A stretch of 64,000 nt of DNA, taken from Archilochus colubris (Eukaryota; Chordata; Aves; Apodiformes; Trochilidae). The DNA lies in the NCBI GenBank assembly GCA_023079485.1, contig CM041108.1, forward strand, positions 496,001 through 560,000, written 5' to 3'. Of this stretch, positions 12,401-19,600 are shown piece after piece (positions within the stretch are counted from its first letter, which is position 1; every line of letters begins with the position of its first letter). A model generated the notes under the pieces. That model did not search any database. It was given only the letters and a program-made list of their open reading frames with translations, and had not been told where the DNA came from. The position numbers and the translations under genes were made by a program.

Positions 12401-12442
12401 CTGTGTTTGCAGAGGCCTGAAACAGAGGTCCATGTTGAGTGA
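402..12442 (+). CDS. ARHGAP32: ARHGAP32 (RICS/p250GAP) Rho GTPase-activating protein, C-terminal 1591 residues, nine exons (5' partial)
   Basis: Joined CDS of exons 402-484, 2090-2197, 2649-2794, 4446-4647, 5374-5519, 6513-6587, 6951-7805, 8453-9369 and 10199-12442. Every junction is GT-AG and phases match, giving one open frame to TGA. Counting from the first residue here, residues 1 to about 105 are the C-terminal half of the RhoGAP domain, including the conserved NLAIVWAPNLL strand/helix motif; the catalytic arginine lies upstream of the window. The rest is a long, largely disordered Ser/Pro-rich tail with polyproline segments, three YDN tyrosine motifs and an RSKSDP 14-3-3 site. It matches the vertebrate ARHGAP32 family throughout; human is about 2087 residues, so roughly a quarter is missing on the left. 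Family knowledge: it stimulates GTP hydrolysis on RhoA, Rac1 and Cdc42, is enriched at synapses, and a PX-containing isoform acts in ER-to-Golgi traffic. The neighbour KCNJ5 is convergent. Confidence 0.97.
485..2089 (+). other. ARHGAP32: ARHGAP32 intron with diverged tandem repeat
   Basis: AT-rich intron of 1605 bases. The part from about 830 to 1560 contains recurring diverged blocks (see the repeat entry). Two small AATAAA-rich stretches near 1770 and 1880 have no evident role. No additional exon was seen. Confidence 0.8.
830..1560. repeat. highly diverged tandem repeat array in intron
   Basis: Related blocks of the type TAATACTGTATGGTAATGCA recur at about 877, 1013, 1188, 1287, 1322 and 1489. 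They alternate with blocks of the type TGGCTGGGCAGCTGTGATGC at about 1118, 1235, 1374 and 1503. Spacing is irregular but near 120-140 bases. This suggests an old minisatellite or satellite whose units have decayed. Identified by eye only. Confidence 0.45.
2090..2197 (+). CDS. ARHGAP32: ARHGAP32 coding exon 2 in window (RhoGAP conserved core)
   Basis: Acceptor is TTTTCCAG and donor GTATTC. It encodes TLEFLMRHLARLADYC followed by a segment ending NLAIVWAPNLLR. The asparagine and proline of this last motif are near-invariant in RhoGAP domains and help position the G protein. The exon begins with the last base of a split Arg codon and ends two bases into another. Confidence 0.95.
2198..2648 (+). 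other. ARHGAP32: ARHGAP32 intron
   Basis: GT-AG intron of 451 bases. It happens to be open over long stretches on both strands, but these frames lack family similarity and extend from the exons by read-through. No other element was seen. Confidence 0.85.
2649..2794 (+). CDS. ARHGAP32: ARHGAP32 coding exon 3 in window (end of RhoGAP domain)
   Basis: Acceptor TTCTTCAG, donor GTGAGT. It encodes SKQIESACFSGTAAFMEVR and the last helix IQSVVVEFILNHVDVLF, which closes the RhoGAP domain. The following SSKLSSVIRDGAG differs from the mammalian linker as I recall it and looks like the start of the disordered tail. Confidence 0.95.
2795..4445 (+). other. ARHGAP32: ARHGAP32 intron
   Basis: GT-AG intron of 1651 bases. 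It contains an 18-base T run at 4259-4276. No other supportable feature was recognised. Confidence 0.85.
4446..4647 (+). CDS. ARHGAP32: ARHGAP32 coding exon 4 in window
   Basis: Acceptor CCCTTACAG, donor GTAGAG. It encodes a segment containing SLSRPKSLLVSSPSTKLL and ALQGKFHTVIDFPSER, strongly conserved in the family just after the RhoGAP domain. Phase 1 in, phase 2 out. No catalytic motif; the Ser-rich stretch with basic residues is a likely phosphorylation region (inference). Confidence 0.95.
4648..5373 (+). other. ARHGAP32: ARHGAP32 intron
   Basis: GT-AG intron of 726 bases with nothing recognisable inside. The open frame from 5000 running into the next exon is read-through. Confidence 0.85.
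5374..5519 (+). CDS. ARHGAP32: ARHGAP32 coding exon 5 in window (basic segment)
   Basis: Acceptor CTCCCTCCAG, donor GTAAGG. It encodes the Lys/Arg-rich conserved block KMKKSPVGSWRSFFNLG followed by KSSSVSKRKLQRNPSEPSEM. The basic-aromatic WRSFFNLGKS block is a conserved hallmark of the ARHGAP32/ARHGAP33 family. The open frame that runs upstream into the intron is read-through, not coding. Confidence 0.95.
5520..6512 (+). other. ARHGAP32: ARHGAP32 intron with possible MIR relic
   Basis: GT-AG intron of 993 bases. At 6308-6345 the sequence CCCCAGTCTGTAAAATGAG resembles the reverse strand of the MIR SINE core. Nothing else is recognised. Confidence 0.8.
6308..6345 (-). mobile_element. possible MIR SINE relic in ARHGAP32 intron
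   Basis: TTTTCCCCCAGTCTGTAAAA followed by TGAGTATCATAAGG resembles the reverse MIR core. Very short, so tentative. Confidence 0.4.
6513..6587 (+). CDS. ARHGAP32: ARHGAP32 coding exon 6 in window (75-base exon)
   Basis: Acceptor CATTTCTTAG, donor GTAAAA. This short exon encodes GRGDSGTLRSAKSEESLTSL and ends in HAVDG. Its length is a multiple of three and both flanking introns are phase 1, so skipping it would keep the frame; it is a possible cassette exon (inference). Confidence 0.93.
6588..6950 (+). other. ARHGAP32: ARHGAP32 intron
   Basis: GT-AG intron of 363 bases; no further feature seen. Confidence 0.85.
6951..7805 (+). CDS. ARHGAP32: ARHGAP32 coding exon 7 in window
   Basis: Acceptor TTGTTCCCAG, donor GTACAG. 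It begins ESKLFRPRRPRSSSDALSAS, then SYDNLPHDDSDGDEG (Tyr motif at 7055-7057), the conserved SPPDIGVASLDFDPMSFQCS block, and Ser/Pro-rich sequence to HTQPG. Phase 1 on both sides and length divisible by three. The first half is much more conserved with mammals than the second half, typical for a disordered scaffold. Confidence 0.96.
7806..8452 (+). other. ARHGAP32: ARHGAP32 intron
   Basis: GT-AG intron of 647 bases ending in a strong C/T tract before the acceptor; no further feature seen. Confidence 0.85.
8453..9369 (+). CDS. ARHGAP32: ARHGAP32 coding exon 8 in window (proline-rich, degenerate repeats)
   Basis: Acceptor CCCCCCATTAG, donor GTAGGT. It starts with AVALDSPQDPVPVSSVSLIPPPPPK and a conserved NAARMLALALAESAQQAS helix-like block. 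The remainder is fast-evolving and contains a run of degenerate 10-13-residue repeats (DKLHLYTGLP type). The exon ends in phase 0 after SGSNQ. The 174 bases of open frame past the donor (to 9543) are intronic read-through. Confidence 0.93.
8662..9153 (+). repeat. ARHGAP32: degenerate 10-13-residue protein repeats in ARHGAP32
   Basis: Successive segments read EKLHLSAGAP, DKLHLYTGLP, ENCLHFQTGAP, then weaker Gly-Glu/Asp-led units, then LDKPHLHTRLS, GDKHHVPICTA, DDKLQSPPVLTA and GEKSTPAP. The pattern is an acidic residue plus Lys, a His/Leu pair and a Gly/Pro turn every 30-39 bases. It indicates growth by tandem duplication followed by decay. Confidence 0.6.
9370..10198 (+). other. ARHGAP32: ARHGAP32 last coding intron
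   Basis: GT-AG intron of 829 bases in phase 0. No additional exon or repeat was recognised. Confidence 0.85.
10199..12442 (+). CDS. ARHGAP32: ARHGAP32 terminal coding exon
   Basis: Acceptor TTCTCTCTAG. It encodes 747 residues from VWGTTAPEKPPEPAP to the final HVE and TGA at 12440-12442. Recognisable conserved blocks are PPYPTIRRVQSLH, SRTEVPPDDEPVYCPRPLYQ, YHVTQLQPYFENGRVHYRYS, WDLEDMEKYRMQSIRRESR, MSQYDNVAP, HLRSKSDPGKTGLL, SLPQKQSSIRSRKL, VVSQYDNLEDYH and RTYATALGQGAFLPTEL. In the family this tail contacts scaffold and adaptor proteins and is heavily phosphorylated. An eight-proline run (10544-10567) is an SH3/profilin-type motif. The exon is GC-rich, and long open frames in the other frames and on the opposite strand are shadows. 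Confidence 0.97.
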   Translation, partial: VWGTTAPEKPPEPAPGFVPESGCTTRCSSSVPSSHQSHLEKPRETTRAPPLHLRSESVPTHSSYSFTPPVPPVRTLESKIAAAMHSNNTDAINNSNYHAFLSSSMLASSVEEALLPPPPPPPPKHSSLQSVYVPHPKPESIPEPSGPDSYLHHKAASIHQYRPESVPPHISYHPKPDQHQAYPPRSETPTAANTRYNTYTTQGKSTSTLHSKPRSRTEFVSSVSLRNASYAEEAPPYPTIRRVQSLHVPTPAASAIRSVPISRTEVPPDDEPVYCPRPLYQYKPYQPHSDYHVTQLQPYFENGRVHYRYSPYSSSSGSSYYTTADGSFYDLDPYSTVRVRPFHPLPSRDFASYASRLQSKGLYRYPGLSAYPRGGLISHLAGKEHSFVSRDVPPAPDIKHMYMSWDLEDMEKYRMQSIRRESRTRQKVKGPVMSQYDNVAPLLQEELGGLDVIHLRSKSDPGKTGLLTVAEGKEGRYPAKAATPEGDERYYMQHPEPELERAHYHGAYGNGQAEKPSLPQKQSSIRSRKLHEPGCNTNEHRTHLQQEASHRQPSESKNGPPYPEYRPKGGPEPSDPITYQHSGAKYIPATQETLRLNHKEVRLAEDRPDLERSRARPTTSMEKHSRDCYKEEDHTASPMAPPPKPERSHSLRMQHPETMERDSALLYPYQTLGKRQSTMTVVSQYDNLEDYHTMPQHQRGGYVGGGGFVPPSFTHVHSRTYATALGQGAFLPTELCLQRPETEVHVE
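11564..11581 (+). other. ARHGAP32: 14-3-3 binding motif RSKSDP in ARHGAP32
   Basis: The six codons spell RSKSDP, an exact mode-I 14-3-3 consensus (RSxSxP, second serine phosphorylated). In mammals this site of the PX-containing isoform is reported to be phosphorylated by CaMKII and to bind 14-3-3 during ER export of cadherin cargo. Its conservation here suggests the interaction is ancestral; binding itself is inferred. Confidence 0.75.
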
Positions 12443-12498
12443 GCTGGTTGGGTGGGGGGAAGGAGGGATAGAGTCTAAGCAGCCTCTGCTGGACAGTG

Positions 12499-12505
12499 GA
12501 CTGTT
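12499..12505 (+). promoter_or_regulatory. miR-132/miR-212 seed match in ARHGAP32 3'UTR
   Basis: GACTGTT is the complement of bases 2-8 of miR-132/212 (7mer-m8 site). It lies 57 bases after the stop codon, in a good position for targeting. p250GAP (ARHGAP32) is an established miR-132 target in mammalian neurons, so this is likely the orthologous site; alignment is needed to prove it. Confidence 0.6.
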
Positions 12506-13410
12506 TTATTTTTTCAGTGACGGAAAAAACAAAAAAAGAAACAAGCAAACCCCAACCCTACCCCGATGAGCAAAGCGAGCCCCACCTTCAGCTCCCCCCC
12601 TCCCCAGCCCATCACTCAGTGTTTTTATGTAGTAGAGATAGAGCTTTTTCATGTAGTTTTGAGACAACTGGAAGGCTAGGGCAAGTTGTTGGCATGCAGA
12701 TATTGCCAGAGAGGCCAGGCAGAGCTGAAAGATGCTGTTGGGACAGGGAGGGAAGAAAAAGGAGCTTTTCCTTCCTCAGGTTTGACGTTGGCAGTTGCCA
12801 TTGATCCTCACCACGCATGATGGACCCTGCATGCAGCTGTTCCCCCTGTGTAGACAGTTGCCCTTCCCACTGCCAGCTTCCAAGAGAGGAGCTCCAGGTC
12901 ATGCCTGGGAAGAACCCCTCTGAGGTTAGTCAGCACGAGTGGGCTTAAAGCTGGGCAGGAGGGAAAGACTTCCCAAGTATTTTCTTCTAGATAAATGCTG
13001 AGGTCCTGCCTCTCCCTTGAAAATGAATGCTTAGGTGCAGTGGTTCCACTTCAGTTGCTTTGAAGTGGGAGGGAGCTTGTTTTGACTTCAAGCCTGTGGA
13101 CTAGGCTCTGAAGCAAGTTCAAAATACAATGCACTTTTGAAAATGTCTGCTTAACGAGCTGCTTCTGGCTATGAGAACTCAAATTACTTTAAATGTCTCT
13201 ATTGTCAGCAGAGGGCAGCTATGGAAGCCAAGTAGAGCAGGTTTGTATTTGTCATACCAAAAGAAAACAAAACATGAAACCACACCAAACCATACACACA
13301 GAGTTAGGAACAGCACAGCCCTTTCATGCCAAGTCCTCTTTACTGCTGGGCTATCTAAAGTCCAGACCATTTAATACCATGTGGCTGGCCAGACAGTGTC
13401 CCCTCCTAAA

Positions 13411-13416
13411 AATAAA
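13411..13416 (+). terminator. candidate poly(A) signal AATAAA (alternative, early)
   Basis: Canonical hexamer in an A-rich stretch about 970 bases after the stop codon. It could produce a short 3'UTR isoform but the surrounding A-rich run makes chance occurrence likely. Confidence 0.2.
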
Positions 13417-14064
13417 CAAAAAAAACAACCAAAAAAGCCCAAACCTATAAAAATAATTTTTAAATCTCTATAGCATTTTATGCCCAGCTTGTAAATTGGA
13501 GCCCAACTTACCAGCTGGGAATGACTGTGCAAGTGCCAAGTTTACCTGCATGACCAGCTACTCACCCTGGGCCAGATCCCGCAGCTCTTGGATCAGGGAT
13601 TGCTCCTCCTGACCTCTGAAGATTTCCAGGCCATGGCTTTCTGTGCCCTTCAAGTTGTGTTGGCAAGGAGACCCTTTTGGAGTCGTGGCACACAGAGTTA
13701 GTTCTGTGTTGTCTGTGCACGGTGGAACTGGAACCCCTCCCCTGCTGCTTGTGGGGCTCGTGCCAGTGTTCAGCCAGCTGTAGGGACAGAAGGCCAGTGC
13801 ACTCTGTAACACACCAGTAACCTTCTGCTGGATATTTAAATGCTTTCTGTGTTGTAAGAGAAGCCAGGCAGCATCTCAGCCTTCCCAGGACTTGCTACAA
13901 CCCCCACCCCCCTTTCTAAAGCACATCCATCTCATTAGAAAGAGCTTGCAAGCAATACTTGAGATGTAGGAGGTTTTTTATAAATGTTCACCAAGAAATT
14001 CCAAGGCCATTTCTCTTTTGTGTGGTAGAAGAAGTTCTCTACCCATTTTTGAATCTAATGTTTG

Positions 14065-14070
14065 AATAAA
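14065..14070 (+). terminator. candidate poly(A) signal AATAAA (alternative, middle)
   Basis: Canonical hexamer about 1.6 kb after the ARHGAP32 stop codon, followed at moderate distance by G/T-containing sequence. A plausible proximal cleavage site; no transcript evidence is available here. Confidence 0.3.
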
Positions 14071-14366
14071 AAACCAGGAGGTTCTGCAGTTAGCATAAAG
14101 CTGTGAAAGTTAAAGGGAACTAAATGGGTATTTTTGGACAAAAGTTTCATGGCTATTTTGAGGCTTTTAAATCATAAGGAAAACTTGCTTCTAGTAGTTA
14201 GCTAGTACTTAGGTGTTTGCTTCTTTTAATCTTTTTAGCCTTGTCTGGGGCTGTTTCAGTGACACTACCTTACGGTCCTGTTCTATTGTGCAATGTTGTT
14301 GTTTTAAGCATTTTGGTTAGAAGACTTGTCCTTTCAGGTTATGGAAATAGATCTGACAGCCAGGGG

Positions 14367-14408
<42 letters not shown>
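14367..14408 (+). repeat. poly(A) homopolymer, 42 bases
   Basis: An uninterrupted run of 42 A residues, followed by A/G-rich sequence to about 14430, within the presumed ARHGAP32 3'UTR. It could be a mononucleotide microsatellite or the tail of an old retroposed copy; no target-site duplication was recognised. Its exact length may be unreliable in an assembly. Confidence 0.9.
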
Positions 14409-14410
<2 letters not shown>

Positions 14411-16220
14411 AAGAGAAGATAGAAAAAAATAGCAGCACTGTGATCCAGGTTACCACAATCTCCTTGTGATTAATTACCAGGTAGATTGGTTGGGTGAAGG
14501 ATTGGTTTTTTGTAATGTTTTCTTTTAAGGAAAGTCTCCCCACAGCTGCCAGTTCCCTGCCGAGGTCTCCAGTTGAAGCAGGGATGATGTGTTTGGTTCA
14601 GGCTATTTGGGATTCAGGGAATGAGAGCTGGAGCTCAGATTGCTCTCTCCATGAAAGCCTTAACTCTCCCCACTCCTGCCCCCACAGCAACTCCTCACCT
14701 CTCTTTTGGCCTTACCTTAACCAGGACTATCCTTCCACTCCCAGGGGACTGAACCCAGCTCCTGCTCATTGTAAATGCCTCACTGGATTTTCCTACTCAA
14801 AGCCACTGTCTCCCTCTAGATCCCAAGTGCAATCCCTGGACAACGTGTGTTCCTTCTAGTCTTGTGCTAGCACTGCCTGAGCCTGGGCGCATCAGCTCAC
14901 TGCACTCTGCCAAGTGCTCAGCACTCTCTCACCCCTTGGGAAACAAAAGCTTTCCAGCATCTCTCAGAAAGAGCTCCTAGAAGTGCACACCCCTGCAGCT
15001 CCATGGCTGCTAGACAGCCTACCCCTAGAGAAGGTCTCTCAGAGAACCCAAACTAACTTTTCTTGAGCCACAGGCACAAAAAAATGGAAAAAAGCAAAGT
15101 GAAGGCACCAGCTTTCCTCAGACAGCAACAGAGATGAGCACCTTTACTTTGGTGTTGCTGCTGCCCATGGCTTCACCATCCCAGCAGGATTCAGCAGTCA
15201 TTCCCCACCCAAAGCCATACAGTGAACTATGCAGTTCTGCTCTTGCACTGTGGTTAGTCTGGTGGTTGGTCCTTAGGAGGAGGTTTACATCCTCATTAAT
15301 CAATCCATGATAAAGTCAAAACATCCAGCTGTATCTTTTCCAAAACCCTAGCAGAGATTTCAAAGGGCATTGTGCAGCTGAGCCAGGAGGAGAGGTTTCA
15401 GCAGGTAGCTCAGGGAGGTGGTGGTCTGGAGGGCAGTCAGCCAGTCAGTTCTTAGCATCAGAGAAGAGAGAGTAAGGGGATGGCACCACAAAGTCCAGTT
15501 TTGCTCTGATTTAATACTGTGCTGCCTAACAGTGTCTCCAGCAAGGTGACAAGCAGCTCTGTTCAGAAATAATTCCCTTATACTTGCCACAGGCTTGCTG
15601 CTTCTGAAAGTCCCACTTTCTAAGTTTTCAGCTGAGTTTCTCCTTACCACATACAAGTGCTGGGGTCCAGCAGTGTGCTCCAGCTCTGGGGTCCACTCTG
15701 GAGTGAGATGTGTGCCCATCAGAGACCTTCCCTGGAAAAAGGGGAGTGCAGATGTTAGGTGAGTAATGAGGACTTAGCCCCTGTGAAGTCTTAAGCAGAG
15801 CATTAATTTGTGATATTTTTTTTAAGTCTTATCAGGTGAAATCTATATGCATAGATGACAAAAGACCCAAAACTTTGTGCCTATGTCTTTCCTGAGATCC
15901 TCTACTTTCTGCTCATCACCTGAGGGGGATCAGCAAGGATCACACACTGGTAGTTAAGTTGCTAGAGAGAAACCAAAACCAACCTGAAAGCGTTCTGTTC
16001 CTCTTGAACCCCAGAAAAGAACCTGTGTCCTCTGCCATTCCTCAGTACCTTGACAGGGCATTGACTGATGTGTTCCACGTTAGGAAATCTGGGTGAGAAA
16101 TTCTTTTCCTTACAGTTGCTGAGGTGGCTTTGGCATGTGACTCTTTTCCCAGCTCCATGATGTTGAAGGGCATGGTCTGGGTTTCTTACCTGTGTGTGCA
16201 GAGTCTTGACTCATCCAGGT

Positions 16221-16243
16221 GGGGGGGGGGAGGGAGGGAGGGG
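16221..16243 (+). promoter_or_regulatory. G-quadruplex motif in presumed ARHGAP32 3'UTR
   Basis: The + strand has ten G, then A, GGG, A, GGG, A, GGGG: at least four G3 runs with one-base loops, the strongest class of quadruplex-forming motif. It is on the sense strand, so the mRNA could fold it. Confidence 0.7.
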
Positions 16244-16432
16244 AAAAAAAGGGTTGTTTTGCAGTTCATTTTCCTGCTGTAGAAGACTTTAATTTTCTTG
16301 CCTTGAGCCGCATGAGAGAAACATCCCAGAGAGTCTTGGGTTACCTTTGGAATTCCCTTCACTTTAATTTATATAGTGTCTTTTTTTGTGAACTGGTGTA
16401 AAATGTATATGCTGAAAAGCTTATGTATTTTA

Positions 16433-16477
16433 TGTAAATATTTTTGTGGTTTCCCCACTTTCCCTTCTCTGTAAATA
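16433..16477 (+). promoter_or_regulatory. pair of Pumilio response elements
   Basis: TGTAAATA occurs at 16433-16440 and 16470-16477, matching the Pumilio consensus UGUANAUA exactly. Both are about 100-150 bases upstream of the candidate distal poly(A) signal, a common place for such sites. A near match (TGTATATG) lies at 16404. Confidence 0.5.
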
Positions 16478-16577
16478 TTTAGACATCTCCTCTCACCTTG
16501 TATGATGCAGATGTGGTTTTGTTTCTGTTTTTTATTTGTACTGTAATGCAGCAATGCAGACTGAGGTGTCTTGTGGT

Positions 16578-16583
16578 ATTAAA
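16578..16583 (+). terminator. candidate distal poly(A) signal ATTAAA of ARHGAP32
   Basis: ATTAAA, the commonest variant hexamer, follows a T-rich block that looks like a conserved 3'UTR end. Cleavage would be expected near 16595-16610. The downstream GT-rich element (around 16660) is rather far, which lowers confidence. Confidence 0.45.
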
Positions 16584-16605
16584 CAAAAGCAACAGTCCCA
16601 CTGAG

Positions 16606-19600
16606 CTCACACTCAGATGCTCAACTGACAGCATAAAGCAGAGAGGTAAAAACTGACCTGTGTCTGTGTGGTTCTTCACTGAGCAGCAGTTGGGAATCAA
16701 CAGGCAACCAAGCAACCACTCAGTGACCACTCAGAAGTCTTGAGTAACTTGGGAGAGTCAGACCAACTTCCCCTGGTGTCAAGCAGCCCGTTTCACACAT
16801 CCCTAGATACAACTTTTGTTCTTTTTGTCTCTTCTGAGTCATGTGGCCTCCAAACACATGCTCTGAAAAGTCACACAAGATGTGTCTGGCCAGCACATGT
16901 GTCTGTAGACTTGGGGTCCCCTAAGGGAGTTACACCCCCTGTGTCACCATGTGTCTAGGCAGGAGAACAAGACACTCTCTAAAAGGAGCAGATGTGTAAG
17001 AAACGGGACTTCTGGGTTTGGCTTTTCCAGTCTGTGACTTCCAGTTCATGGGTCTGGGTCCCCTGACTTGGTTCTGGTCCCCTGACACTCACTCCCTGGT
17101 GCAGTTACTCCTGAGATGCCTGTTCAGTGTTACTACAGTCTGTAAGACACAAGCAGAAAGGGATACAAGACACAACAGGAAGTACAGACACTGTAAGACA
17201 TGAGGGGAAGTAGACACACTAAGGCACAAGTCAGGACACAAGTGGAAGTAGAGACATGAGGGGAAGTGGACACAAGAAGACACAAGAAGTAGCAGACACT
17301 GTAAGACATGACAGGAAGTAGACATAGAGGACAACACGTGAAGTACATATGGAGGAAAACACGAAATAGACATGGGAGTGGACACACAAGAGGAAGGGGA
17401 CAAGTGAGAGGACATGGACACAGCAGACAGGAAGCATCCACACACAGGTCCAGTTCTGAGTCCTCTTCCTCTTGAATGGCAAGGTCCTCTCACTTCTCTT
17501 CCACATCTATCTCTGTGTCAGATTCCTCTAGCATGTCCTCTTGTGTCTCCTTTTCCTTCCTCTTCCTTTTCCTCCCTCCAGTTCCCTATAGAGTTGATCC
17601 ATTCTCACCTCCCAGGCTCTCAGGAGGGTCTCCTGCCTTCCCACCATGTGCAGACCAGAGGGCTGCAGAGCCACCACCCTGCTCCAGCAGCTCCTTCCTG
17701 GCCCCGATAAGAGACACCAGAGACTACAGCAAGGCTCTCAAACCTCTCATTCCACAGCTACTGCCCAAGAGCTCAGTGTCCCCAGGACACTATTTATATT
17801 CCTGGCTTCAAAGCAGCCTCCTGATTTACTCTTGCATGTTGGTGTGAAGTGATCAAACCTACAGACCCTCCAGAAGTTCCTCAGCACACAAAGCCTGGTT
17901 CAGGGGGGTGAACAGAGGCTTAGCTCAGGTGGCACCAACAACCAAGGCAGTAATTAAACGACTTACCAACTTTGAGAAGCCAAAGCCTGTAATTGCTAGC
18001 TGCAAATACAAAGCAGATTTAATTCTTGTCTGGTTCAGCAGGCAGAAGAGTAGGATGCAGAGCTGTCACCACCTGTGACAAATCCTGCCCAGCCTCTCCC
18101 TATTTTGGAGGTTTGCTTTGTATGCTCCCCAGATGTGCACACTAAAGCATCCTGAACAGGGCCACAATTGCATCAACACTTGAAGAATAGAAATGTCAAA
18201 GCAATTAAGTCTGAACAGGTTCCTTTTCTATCCGTTAGAATTAACATTTCCCAACCTAGGCTTTTCTGCAAAACCTGACAATACCAAGTCCTGATTCTTA
18301 CCTGCAGAACAAGGAAAGGAAAAAGAAAAGCTGTAAGCAAGGAATCAGACCTAGAACAGAAAAGCCTCCCCTAAAAGCAGCAAATTTTCCACTCCATATC
18401 AAAGCATTGCCCTTTTTGTGATACACATCCTCTGGCATTTTCCCATGGAATGGCACAGGTCTCTACAACAAAACATTTTCAAGCCAGCTGCTGAGCTGCT
18501 TCAGCTGCTCCTTGTACCTGCCTGCACCCCAGATCTGCCAACTGTGAAGCAGAGATAACAAAACCCTGCTCAGGACAAGGCCAGGGCAGCAGCACACCCT
18601 CCCTGAGGCAGCTGGAAATTGGCTCCCATGCACACGAAACATTTTCCATTTAAATGCTCATTAAAGGGTTTCCTCTGACCCTCAATCAGCAGCTGAGGCA
18701 TTGCTCTTCCCTTCTGCAAATGGACTTCTGTCAGGTGCCTGGAAACCACTTGTCTGTGGTGTGCACACCTCCCAGCTACAGCCAGGAACGAGAAGGCAAA
18801 TAAATGACTGAGCAGCAAAGCTTGGGCTAGCAAGCTCTGACCAGGAGTGGCCCAGGGCCACCAGCCAGCCCACAACCACTCCCAAAGCTCAGGAGCCCTG
18901 ACTCCCAAGTCCTTCTGCTCTCCCTGCCAGACCAAGCTGTTAATGACTTGCTGCTTCCGTACCATTTTCTGCTCTCTTCTTTCAAGGATGAAGTCAGAAG
19001 CAAATGCTTTCTGCAAATCCATTAGGGATATTTCCCAGGATACAAGCAGGGCAAGGCGACTCAGTGTCCTTGTGGAATGGAGAGAGGCTGCTCAAGAAAA
19101 CGATTAACAATAAATTCTTGCAGCCTTTGAAGTTTCCTTTGCCCCAAGTGCTCTGGCCACATTGAATCCCCTCCAGTCTCTCTGCTACAGCTCTGATTTT
19201 CCTGAGCCTGTCTCACTGCAAGGCAGCACCAGCCTTCCAAAACACAGGAAGAAATAGGTGTGCTGTGTGTGACACGGGTGGGGAACTACAACAAGAGGAC
19301 ATTTCTCTCAACGTTCCTCTAAGCAGCAAGAGATCTTTCTGCTGTCTTCCAAGCCAGTTCTACACAGAGTGAATGAGCTGTGGCTTGCTCCTAGGAGAAG
19401 GCAGATTAAGAGAAGCCCTTTCCTTCTAGAGGGCAAGTGAATGTGTCATTATGAGCATCGTGTCACCCTCCCCTTGCTCCTCTGGCACTTGTCCCAACAG
19501 ATGAGGCTCTGCCCACGGGGTGAGTGTTCCTGCCTCAGGAACTGAGTGTTGGGAGCCAGCTGGGAATACACAAGCACCTGATGAGGAGTTCAGCAAGGAC

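Larger units (their letters stand above)
12443..16605 (+). other. ARHGAP32: probable ARHGAP32 3' untranslated region
   Basis: After the TGA there is no further conserved coding sequence and no splice pattern. The stretch to about 16.6 kb is T-rich towards its end and carries Pumilio-type elements and a candidate ATTAAA signal. Mammalian ARHGAP32 mRNAs are known to have a 3'UTR of several kilobases, so this length is plausible. Shorter forms could end near the AATAAA at 13411 or 14065. The right end is inferred, not shown. Confidence 0.6.

Noticed and set aside
11084..12433. 449-residue open frame on the minus strand
   Set aside because: It lies exactly antisense to the conserved terminal ARHGAP32 exon, whose GC-rich codon usage removes stops on the opposite strand. 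No recognisable domain.
17089..17506. Several overlapping minus-strand open frames rich in Cys, Ser, Leu and Pro
   Set aside because: They are translations of the minisatellite at 17141-17450 in different frames, which explains the repeated LPxxCPLPxV-like patterns.
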